From IMG/VR virus record IMGVR_UViG_3300037963_000349, positions 1 through 22,045 of that record: a stretch of DNA of 22,045 nucleotides. The stretch is one strand, 5' to 3'. The position numbers were made by a program, and so were the translations under genes. The notes under the pieces are model-generated. The model had not been told where the DNA came from and searched no databases. It saw nothing but the letters and a program-made list of their open reading frames with translations. Shown piece by piece: positions 1 through 5,097 of the stretch. The DNA comes from a virus. The number at the start of each line of letters is the position of its first letter. Position 1 is the first letter of the stretch.

Positions 1-78
1 CTTTTCAAAAGTTTCTCCTTTTTTAGTTGTTATTTCTTCTGTTTTTTTGTCTAGTATTTTACCTCTTATTTTATACAT
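1..78 (-). CDS. Partial N-terminus of a possible OB-fold / ssDNA-binding (DUF3127-like) protein
   Basis: The first 26 codons of a minus-strand gene are visible, starting at an ATG at 78-76 and running off the window edge. The visible peptide begins MYKIRGKILDKK and continues with a Lys/Thr/Glu-rich stretch ending GETFEK. A short beta-strand-like 'KIRGKIL' followed by a charged turn and 'KKGETFEK' resembles the start of the DUF3127 OB-fold proteins common in Bacteroidota phages, which are thought to bind ssDNA. It lies 12 bp after the next gene's stop in the same direction, so they probably share a transcript. With so few residues the family call is inference only; the existence of a coding start is fairly secure. 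Confidence 0.4.
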   Translation of the reverse strand, partial: MYKIRGKILDKKTEEITTKKGETFEK

Positions 79-90
79 TTTATTTATTTA

Positions 91-480
91 TTAATTATTA
101 TTTCTGTTAAATACATCTGCTTCAGATTCTCCAAACACATTATTCTCATAGAATCCTGTCAATTTTAAACAAGCCCTGCTCATAGCCCTTTTTTCTGCCA
201 TAGCAACAGGATATGAATTTTGATTGTTATTAGGAGCAGCTTCTCCAAACGTTTCAATTACTTTATCACCCATTCTAGCAGTTGCTTTTATTATTATACA
301 TTTAGTATCAGGTGAATTAAAAATTAATTCATATTTGATTTGTATATCATTTATAGCTTGTATTTTATCAATACCACTTCTTGTGATAATAGTATAAAAT
401 TTATGCTTAAAATAATCCTCATCAGTTAAATTATTTTCTACAAATAGTCTATTTAAGATTTCCTGTTTTGTTTCTTTCAT
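91..480 (-). CDS. Conserved phage protein, possibly recombination/ssDNA-annealing related
   Basis: A 129-aa soluble acidic protein. The C-terminal half carries the pattern ETFGEA, then PVAMAEKRAMSRACLKL (about residues 91-107), then FGESEADVF (116-124). An 'x-A-E-x-R-A-x-S-R-x-x-L-K-L-x-G ... G-E-x-E-A' arrangement recurs in phage proteins encoded beside ssDNA-binding proteins, and a similar RA..RAL...G.G..E-E signature occurs in Rad52-like annealing proteins. That link is inference. It is flanked by a possible OB-fold protein (12 bp downstream) and an HTH protein (2 bp upstream), consistent with an early recombination/replication block. No catalytic metal site is evident. Confidence 0.55.
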   Translation of the reverse strand: MKETKQEILNRLFVENNLTDEDYFKHKFYTIITRSGIDKIQAINDIQIKYELIFNSPDTKCIIIKATARMGDKVIETFGEAAPNNNQNSYPVAMAEKRAMSRACLKLTGFYENNVFGESEADVFNRNNN

Positions 481-482
481 AA

Positions 483-692
483 TTAAAATGGTCTTATAAA
501 TTTAACAATATCCAAGTCAATAAGTTCACAAAGCCTTTCAGCATCATCTACACTTAGTTTGCTTGGGTTATTTATTTTCTTTAATGTTGTAGGATAAGAC
601 CAATTCAATGCTTTCGCAATATCCATCTTATTCATTTCCTTAATAGACATAGCAATCTTTATTACCTGCCTTCGCATCATACGTGAGTTCAT
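483..692 (-). CDS. Small helix-turn-helix DNA-binding protein
   Basis: I chose the ATG at 692 (MNSRMMRRQV) rather than the upstream TTG at 719, giving 69 aa. The sequence reads as a compact all-helical HTH of the Cro/C1 type: a basic N-terminal helix (MRRQVIKIAMSIKE), the HTH proper around MDIAKALNWSYPTTLKKI, then LSVDDAERLCELIDLDI as the closing helix. 'AKALNWSYPTTLKKINNP' is the likely recognition region. It is divergent from the plus-strand unit starting at 886, with a 190-bp AT-rich gap between, so it is positioned to regulate the promoter in that gap. The role as repressor or activator cannot be told. Confidence 0.65.
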   Translation of the reverse strand: MNSRMMRRQVIKIAMSIKEMNKMDIAKALNWSYPTTLKKINNPSKLSVDDAERLCELIDLDIVKFIRPF

Positions 693-810
693 ATATTTAT
701 TTTTATAATTAAAGCACAATAATAGTAAATATATTTAACAAAACAAAAAGATTATTTAATACTTATTAACAATCATAATGTTAATAACTTATAAACTTTT
801 TTTAATATAA

Positions 811-844
811 TTTGCTTTGTATATAAAAAAATGTTTATATTTGT
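811..844 (+). promoter_or_regulatory. Bacteroidota-type promoter driving the plus-strand cassette
   Basis: TATATTTGT at 836-844 matches the Bacteroidota -7 consensus TAnnTTTGY exactly. Upstream TTTG occurs at 811-814 and 816-819, placing a -33 element 16-21 nt before the -7 box, within the accepted range. Transcription should start near 849-852 and give a leader of about 35 nt before the ATG at 886. The rest of the 693-885 gap is AT-rich, and I see no clear inverted-repeat operator in it. Confidence 0.75.
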
Positions 845-885
845 AGTATACAATTAAAACAAGTATTATTAAAAATATAGAAATT

Positions 886-1092
886 ATGAAAAATTTAAAC
901 GAATTAACATTAGAAGAAATAAAAACAAGATTTCATCAATTACAAAGTAAACGTAATTGGCACTCTAAAAGAACATGGTGTAGAGAAGATTCTGAAAAAA
1001 AGTGCGAGGAACTGGCAAAAGAAATAAAACGAATTGTAACTTTTTTACAAAACAAGGTTCAAGTAATTAATCTTATTAATAGAGCTAAATAA
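886..1092 (+). CDS. Small charged helical protein of unknown function
   Basis: A 68-aa basic protein, first gene after the promoter. It starts MKNLNELTLEEIKTRFHQLQ and is mostly alpha-helical, with a heptad-like spacing of Leu/Ile and a Lys/Arg/Trp-rich centre (residues 21-34, NWHSKRTWCREDSE). No family is recognised. The ATG at 886 is the only start close behind the predicted transcription start, and it lies in an A-rich context typical of Bacteroidota. Nine bases after its stop the ribozyme-like RNA begins, so self-cleavage would separate this message from the downstream genes. Confidence 0.6.
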   Translation: MKNLNELTLEEIKTRFHQLQSKRNWHSKRTWCREDSEKKCEELAKEIKRIVTFLQNKVQVINLINRAK

Positions 1093-1101
1093 ATAAAACA
1101 A

Positions 1102-1166
1102 AGTCGTCTGAGCGACTATAAATAGACATTAGGCTCAGAGCGTCCCTCACTAGTTGAGGGGGTTGT
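1102..1166 (+). ncRNA. Candidate pistol self-cleaving ribozyme
   Basis: The elements appear in the order expected for the pistol class. P1 is AGTCG 1102-1106 pairing with CGACT 1113-1117, closing a six-base loop TCTGAG (1107-1112). The linker ATAAATAG (1118-1125) matches the class linker UUAAAUAG. P2 is ACA 1126-1128 with TGT 1164-1166. A TTAGG junction (1129-1133) precedes CTCAGA (1134-1139), which is perfectly complementary to the P1 loop and forms the six-pair pseudoknot. GCGT (1140-1143) follows, as in the class, and includes the general-base guanine (G1140). P3 is CCCTCA 1144-1149 with TGAGGG 1155-1160, then GG|T, giving predicted cleavage between 1162 and 1163. The position usually AAG before the pseudoknot is AGG here, and P2 is only 3 bp. 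Confidence rests on remembered class consensus, not a covariance search. Confidence 0.88.
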
Positions 1167-1187
1167 ATAACCAAATTAAAAAGAATT

Positions 1188-1419
1188 ATGTCAACAGTAT
1201 TTAAAAATATAGAATGTAGTGTTAGTCAATTAGCAACTACAATGACTTTAATAGACAGCTATATTAAAGAACAAAGAACAATTAAACGGATCAGACAACA
1301 CAGAGCAAGTTCGGTTTTATCAAACTACTATTAAAGACAAAAAAGCTAACATCAAATCTATGATTGCTTTACAAGAGCAAATGGCAACTAAGGAATTAAT
1401 AACTAAACACACTTTATAA
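1188..1419 (+). CDS. Small helical protein split by a +1 frame change
   Basis: Reading from the ATG at 1188 gives MSTVFKNIECSVSQLATTMT and then a helical stretch, but that frame stops at 1332-1334 after 48 codons. The +1 frame is open from 1255 to a TAA at 1417-1419 and reads as a coherent Gln/Lys-rich coiled-coil tail (FYQTTIKDKKANIKSMIALQ...). The natural seam lies near ATT AAA CGG ATC (1281-1292), where skipping one base joins ...EQRTIK to GSDNTEQVRF.... The +1-frame stop overlaps the next ATG as TAATG, exactly like other coupled junctions here, which argues that the long product of about 76 aa is or was the real protein. Options are a programmed +1 shift at the rare CGG codon, a recent indel, or a sequence error. 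Confidence 0.55.
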
Positions 1420-1658
1420 TGGTACAAGAATATATAATAACAGGCGAAGGATATTACAACACGAAAGTTGCAAGTCCTGTATCTTTAAAAGAAATTGGAG
1501 ATATAAAATGGCAAAGAGGTGCTATTCGTTTTAAAGGCACAGAAGAACAATTAGATGCTTTTTTAGATACGTTAATACAAGATGAAACCTATTTTAAATA
1601 TAGAAATTGTTTTACAATAGAAGAATATAATAACCTAGAAAAAATACCAATACTATGA
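1419..1658 (+). CDS. Small protein of unknown function
   Basis: A 79-aa acidic protein. It begins MVQEYIITGEGYYNTKVASP and includes a beta-rich core (IKWQRGAIRFKGTEEQLDAF, about residues 29-48) followed by helices. Neither membrane segment nor Cys/His motif is present. Its ATG overlaps the preceding stop (TAATG), and its own stop overlaps the next ATG (ATGA), so it sits inside a translationally coupled cassette. No family recognised; a role in takeover or regulation is only suggested by its position. Confidence 0.65.
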   Translation: MVQEYIITGEGYYNTKVASPVSLKEIGDIKWQRGAIRFKGTEEQLDAFLDTLIQDETYFKYRNCFTIEEYNNLEKIPIL

Positions 1659-1888
1659 GATCAACACACTTAACAAGAACATTAGACTATTTACATGAAT
1701 TTGGAAGCATAACAACACTAGATGCCTTTAGAGATTTAGGCAATAGTAGAATTTCCTCAACTATCTTTTTACTTCGAAAGAAAGGATATAACATTGTGTC
1801 TGATTATACTGATGTGCCAACTAGATGGTTCAAAGATAATGGAGATAGGAAATTCACACAAGTAGTTCGTTACCGACTAATTGCATAG
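1655..1888 (+). CDS. Winged helix-turn-helix phage protein (HTH_39-like)
   Basis: A 77-aa protein with the pattern LDYLHEFGSITTLDAFRDLG followed by NSRISSTIFLLRKKGYNI. This matches the short phage winged-HTH family in which 'L..yL..hGsittldA...lG..rls..I..LRk.Gy.I' is the signature. The wing is formed by the segment up to VVRYRLIA at the C-terminus. The ATG overlaps the upstream TGA. It ends 25 bp before the convergent late string, and I see no strong terminator between them. DNA binding is well supported; the target is unknown. Confidence 0.75.
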   Translation: MRSTHLTRTLDYLHEFGSITTLDAFRDLGNSRISSTIFLLRKKGYNIVSDYTDVPTRWFKDNGDRKFTQVVRYRLIA

Positions 1889-1913
1889 TCAATAGAGATA
1901 TTTATACCCCCAT

Positions 1914-2051
1914 TTATTTAAGGTTTTTGATCAGCTCATTCATTCGCTTTTTTATACCTTTAGTGTCATAAACTTTATTAAAGTTTTTGTCGTAAGTATA
2001 ATAGGCATTGAGTTTGATTTCCTCACTATATATGTTACTATCTTTGCTCAT
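1914..2051 (-). CDS. 45-aa small protein, last gene of the minus-strand string
   Basis: A short ORF starting MSKDSNIYSEEIKLNAYYTY and ending MNELIKNLK, with codon use like its neighbours. Its ATG (2051-2049) overlaps the TGA of the phosphoesterase gene as ATGA, the same coupling seen at other junctions in this string. That overlap plus the well-formed helical C-terminus support a real gene. The protein is hydrophilic and has no recognised family. Confidence 0.6.
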   Translation of the reverse strand: MSKDSNIYSEEIKLNAYYTYDKNFNKVYDTKGIKKRMNELIKNLK

Positions 2052-2785
2052 AATTCCATTAACAAATTTATAGGTAATTTTCCGTTATTCAAAACGACCG
2101 CACACCCTATCGCGGGTTTTTTTCCTGCTTTAGCATATGCCATTGCATAGCTTTCATGATCAATTCCACAACCAACTTGCATACCAAATACTCTAAATTT
2201 TTGCCCCACATAATGCTCACAATAACTTTGCACATGGAGATGCCCCTGTACAGTATTCATCATATCTGCCCTACATTTTGTTCTAGCAGTACCACCCTCA
2301 CCATGTATGTATTGAACATTGTCTTTAACATATCTTTCTATAAAGTTCCATTTTGGCACTTCTAAGACATCTTTATAGCTTTTAATCCATTTACTAGGAA
2401 TAGATGATGTTTGAGCCTTCCGTGCTACCATTCTATCATGGTTGCCCAAAATTACAGTAGCTTTAGGAAATGCTTTGTACCAACGTGAAATTCTTTTTAT
2501 TGCATACTCTAATTCATCAGCTCCACCCATTCCATCAGCAGATGTTTCGTGATAACTTGCATAGTGATTATCTATGACATCGCCAATAAAAACGACTTCT
2601 GTGCAGTCAAATTCATCATATTTAGATATACAAAATTGTAAGTATTTATCAAGTGAAAAGGGTTCGTGAAGGTCGCCAATAACTAGAACATTATTATATC
2701 CTTCACCATTATTTTTGCGACTAGCTTTTATTAAGTCATATTCTGACTCAGTAAGTCTAGGTCGGTATGGTCTTAAATTATCTAT
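2048..2785 (-). CDS. Calcineurin-like metallophosphoesterase with a non-canonical start
   Basis: All five metallophosphoesterase motifs are present if the frame is read from 2785: GDLH (37-40), GDVID (68-72), GNHDR (114-118), H161 in IHGEGG, and GHLH (181-184). The first in-frame ATG is at 2530, inside motif II, and would delete two metal-binding motifs. The open frame extends upstream through a family-typical N-terminus (RPYRPRLTESEYDLI) but contains no ATG, GTG, TTG or CTG. The only start-like codon is ATA at 2785-2783, overlapping the holin TAG. The length from there is 245 aa, normal for these phage enzymes. Metal-dependent phosphodiester or phosphomonoester hydrolysis is expected; the substrate is unknown. 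It could instead be a damaged gene or be translated by a frameshift from the holin. Confidence 0.8.
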   Translation of the reverse strand: MDNLRPYRPRLTESEYDLIKASRKNNGEGYNNVLVIGDLHEPFSLDKYLQFCISKYDEFDCTEVVFIGDVIDNHYASYHETSADGMGGADELEYAIKRISRWYKAFPKATVILGNHDRMVARKAQTSSIPSKWIKSYKDVLEVPKWNFIERYVKDNVQYIHGEGGTARTKCRADMMNTVQGHLHVQSYCEHYVGQKFRVFGMQVGCGIDHESYAMAYAKAGKKPAIGCAVVLNNGKLPINLLMEL

Positions 2786-3165
2786 TTTTTCTTTATTTTT
2801 TCTAAACCTCTGCTACCAAAGTATGCTCCAATCGTTGTGATCAAACATATTTCTAACAGGGCAACCCACCGTTCCTCTACATTAAAATTAATTGTACCAC
2901 TATCAATAAACACTAATAATACTGTTGATACTATTAGAAATGCTAATGTTAATGGTCTGATATTTGCAGGTAACCAACCTGCTTTTGCATCAGCTTCCCA
3001 ACGCCTTGTAATTTGTTCTTGTGCATTAGCTTCAGCTTTAGCCACAATTTCTTTCAAGTTAGCCTTTAATTGCATACGTTCTTCATCAGTCGTAACAACA
3101 TTATCAACAATGTTACTAACAGATTTCATAAAATCACCACCTAGTATTTTGCCTAATATCTTCAT
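2782..3165 (-). CDS. Holin, 3TM gene-transfer-agent-release type
   Basis: A 127-aa protein with a charged amphipathic N-terminal half (Glu/Lys/Ala-rich, residues 14-55), then the signature WEADAKAGWLPANIRPLTLAF followed by a hydrophobic span (about 72-88) and a second span (about 101-118), ending in GLEKIKKK. The 'W..ADA..gW....iRP' motif just before the first membrane segment is characteristic of the GTA-type holin family. The basic tail suits a cytoplasmic C-terminus. An internal ATG at codon 13 (MKSVSNIV) could give a shorter isoform, as in dual-start holins. Its ATG overlaps the endolysin stop, so lysis genes are coupled. Confidence 0.8.
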   Translation of the reverse strand: MKILGKILGGDFMKSVSNIVDNVVTTDEERMQLKANLKEIVAKAEANAQEQITRRWEADAKAGWLPANIRPLTLAFLIVSTVLLVFIDSGTINFNVEERWVALLEICLITTIGAYFGSRGLEKIKKK

Positions 3166-3698
3166 AATGATTTGTATTCTATTAAAGGTCTATATTTAGT
3201 TTTGTTGTTTTCGTCTTTGTAAGCAACTAAAACCTGCCTTCTATTATCGTTTACTTTCCAACTAATGTGAATCCAAGCAGGGTAATCTGTGTCTTTGTTT
3301 ACTGTTGGTGGCGGTGTTCCAAACTCTAAAATACATTGGTCAAAATCTAAATCTAAGTCTATAAGTGCTTTATATATTTTAAGATTATCCATTTTACCAC
3401 GCTTAACAAATTGTAAATCTACTGCTTCACAACGACAATGCTGAGAACGTGCAACATAATTACCTTTCTCATCTATTTTAAAACTTCCCCCTATTGCTTT
3501 ATTTAATTCTGGAGACCTATAGCCACTCGTTATTCTTAGTGGAGCTGATAAACGGTCACGTATCGGCTGCAAAAGTTCGGTGGCTAATAAGGTCAATTTC
3601 CAGATTCCTTCCTTGTCGGGGGTATTATCAATGCCTAAGCGTAAAGCTGTATTGCTTCTTGTAAATTCTTGTAAAAAAAATGATTTGGATAACTTCAT
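3162..3698 (-). CDS. Endolysin, M15-family peptidase
   Basis: A 178-aa protein with the M15 zinc-peptidase layout: TSGYRSPELNKAIGG (57-71), SQHCRCEAVDL with His87 and Asp94 as zinc ligands, and WIHIS with His144 as the third ligand; a Glu upstream (around 125) may be the catalytic base. Such enzymes cut peptide cross-links in peptidoglycan. There is no signal peptide, so release depends on a holin, which is encoded immediately downstream with an ATGA overlap. The gene upstream also overlaps by ATGA. Length is typical of the single-domain phage form with no separate wall-binding domain. Confidence 0.85.
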   Translation of the reverse strand: MKLSKSFFLQEFTRSNTALRLGIDNTPDKEGIWKLTLLATELLQPIRDRLSAPLRITSGYRSPELNKAIGGSFKIDEKGNYVARSQHCRCEAVDLQFVKRGKMDNLKIYKALIDLDLDFDQCILEFGTPPPTVNKDTDYPAWIHISWKVNDNRRQVLVAYKDENNKTKYRPLIEYKSL

Positions 3699-4030
3699 TC
3701 AAATTTTGCTAAATAAACCTTGTCTATTGCATCTTGTAAATCATCAATAGATATATCTAGTTCCATCATTATATTTGCTTCATACCTTGCAACTTCTACA
3801 TTGTTATCAAATACAATTACTGTAGGCACAGCTAATATATTGTGCTTTTCTTGTTCCTCAGGATTGTGACATATAACAACATTTGCTTTTTCACAATCTT
3901 TCAAATCAGAAATGCTATAATTATTTTCTGAGTTCCAATCACTATTGTAATGCACTACCTTTACTTGACCATTACAAGAACCAACACAAAAAAAGAATAG
4001 TCCTAGTATTATGTATGGTAAATTATTCAT
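3695..4030 (-). CDS. Exported thioredoxin-fold lipoprotein lacking the CxxC cysteines
   Basis: A 111-aa protein. Residues 4-18 form a hydrophobic signal, and V-G-S-C (16-19) is an acceptable lipobox with Cys19 lipidated. The mature part has a thioredoxin pattern: strand KVVHYNSDWNSEN (24-36), strand NVVICHN, then VPTVIVFDN (68-76) with the conserved cis-Pro at 69, strand VEVARYEA and a final helix. The position of the WCxxC active site reads W32-N-S-E-N, with both cysteines replaced by Asn, so redox activity is unlikely. It sits between a one-TM coiled-coil protein and the endolysin, so an outer-membrane role in lysis (o-spanin-like) is possible. Fold call is inference from pattern. Confidence 0.6.
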   Translation of the reverse strand: MNNLPYIILGLFFFCVGSCNGQVKVVHYNSDWNSENNYSISDLKDCEKANVVICHNPEEQEKHNILAVPTVIVFDNNVEVARYEANIMMELDISIDDLQDAIDKVYLAKFE

Positions 4031-4299
4031 TAGTTAATCTCATCTATTTTTCCCCTCAAATACTTCATATCTTCTTTAATTTCTTGCACATCTTCCTGTG
4101 TTGATAATATAGAAGCACGTATCAATTTGTCCTTCAGTTCAAATTCCTTTTCACTAATAGGCATTTCAGGTAATGTCTTTGCAACTTCTACTTCTGCCAT
4201 CAACGTAAAATATGTAGCAGATAATGATATTACAAAACCAATTATCATTATAATAGTTTTTAAGTCAAGAGTAAATTCTGAAGATTCGTTTATTTTCAT
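4030..4299 (-). CDS. One-TM coiled-coil membrane protein, possible i-spanin
   Basis: I chose the ATG at 4299 (MKINESSEF), which overlaps the upstream TGA, over the TTG at 4308; this gives 89 aa. Topology: short cytoplasmic N-terminus, one hydrophobic span (about 13-34, TIIMIIGFVISLSATYF), then a soluble helical segment with coiled-coil spacing ending EDMKYLRGKIDEIN. One TM segment followed by a periplasmic coiled coil, encoded directly before a lipoprotein and an endolysin, is the arrangement of an inner-membrane spanin paired with an outer-membrane lipoprotein. It could equally be an accessory lysis or membrane protein; no family motif is visible. Confidence 0.55.
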   Translation of the reverse strand: MKINESSEFTLDLKTIIMIIGFVISLSATYFTLMAEVEVAKTLPEMPISEKEFELKDKLIRASILSTQEDVQEIKEDMKYLRGKIDEIN

Positions 4300-4532
4300 T
4301 TCATACAAGATTTATCACATTTTTTACCTGAAAACTTTTCTATCCCACTAATACCAAAACAACCTAAAACCACGTAAACAAAGCTGTCGTAAACAAATTC
4401 ATTGATTACTAGGTCTTTTCCAATCCACCCTGTGAGTAAATCAGCAATCATTATTAAACACATTATTAAGAAAGCTACAAATCCAATTATAGCTTTTTCA
4501 TTCCAAGCATTGTTATCTTTAAATATATCCAT
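4296..4532 (-). CDS. Two-TM holin-like protein
   Basis: A 78-aa protein: hydrophilic start (MDIFKDNNAWNEKA), hydrophobic span (about 15-36, IIGFVAFLIMCLIMIADLLTG), short loop with WIGKD, second span (about 46-63) and a Cys/Lys-rich tail (KFSGKKCDKSCMK). Size, two spans and a basic tail fit a small holin or antiholin. It lies at the start of the lysis block, coupled both ways by start/stop overlaps. With the 3TM-type holin at 2782-3165, the phage would have two holin candidates, possibly a holin/antiholin pair. Confidence 0.6.
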   Translation of the reverse strand: MDIFKDNNAWNEKAIIGFVAFLIMCLIMIADLLTGWIGKDLVINEFVYDSFVYVVLGCFGISGIEKFSGKKCDKSCMK

Positions 4533-5095
4533 TATAATTTATATTTTATTAAACCATTTTCTATGTAAATTCCTTCAGGTCTTTTTATAACCTTGCCATT
4601 AAGATCATAAAGCAATCCTGTATTTTTTGACTTGTTTATCACTTCTTGCATACCACTATTACAAGGTAGTCCTGTTGCACAATCAACATATTCTGTAATA
4701 ATGATTTCTTGAAACTCCACAATAGTGTCTGTTAGATATTCTGTGATGTATTCTGTTTCAATTATTGTTTCAACAATAGTATCTGTTTGTGTTATTATTT
4801 CAATGACAGGTATTTCTACAAATACTGTGTCGCATGACTCATTATATAAACCACAATCTTCTAATGTTGTTGGAACGGCATTTGCTTCATCCGAACCATC
4901 GACACAATCATCCCAGCCATCATTAAGATACAATAAGCCATTAAGACCATTAGGAACACAACCATTAGGACTATACTGAGTCCAATTAGACTCATCATCT
5001 CCACAATAAAAGCCACCTTGTTCCACACATAACTCGCAATTTGTTTGACTAAAAGCATATCCACATATTAAAAATAAAAACAATAATTTTCTCAT
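4532..5095 (-). CDS. Exported Cys-rich protein with LDLa-like repeat and possible T9SS-type C-terminus
   Basis: A 187-aa protein with a signal peptide cleaved after ...CGYAFSQ (residue 17). Residues 20-81 are Cys-rich and end in NDGWDDCVDGSDE (58-70), the calcium-binding signature of LDL-receptor class A modules, with the usual CDG cysteine replaced by Asn. Residues 87-140 are a Thr/Ile/Glu repeat (DTIVETIIETEYITEY style) that should form extended beta structure. The last 28 residues (LLYDLNGKVIKRPEGIYIEN...) resemble the end of type IX secretion C-terminal domains of Bacteroidota. It may be displayed on the host surface or be part of the virion. The T9SS link is inference. Confidence 0.6.
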   Translation of the reverse strand: MRKLLFLFLICGYAFSQTNCELCVEQGGFYCGDDESNWTQYSPNGCVPNGLNGLLYLNDGWDDCVDGSDEANAVPTTLEDCGLYNESCDTVFVEIPVIEIITQTDTIVETIIETEYITEYLTDTIVEFQEIIITEYVDCATGLPCNSGMQEVINKSKNTGLLYDLNGKVIKRPEGIYIENGLIKYKL

Positions 5096-5097
5096 AA

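Noticed and set aside
1144-1160. CCCTCA/TGAGGG hairpin as a terminator
   Set aside because: No T run follows it (GGTTGTATAACC), and it fits the P3 hairpin of the ribozyme with GCGT before it.
2048-2530. Phosphoesterase starting at the ATG 2530
   Set aside because: That start drops two of the five metal-binding motifs, GDLH and GDVID, which are encoded in frame just upstream.
2837-3199. Plus-strand frame opposite the holin
   Set aside because: Shadow of the holin and endolysin codons; no promoter or overlap pattern, and protein motifs support the minus strand.
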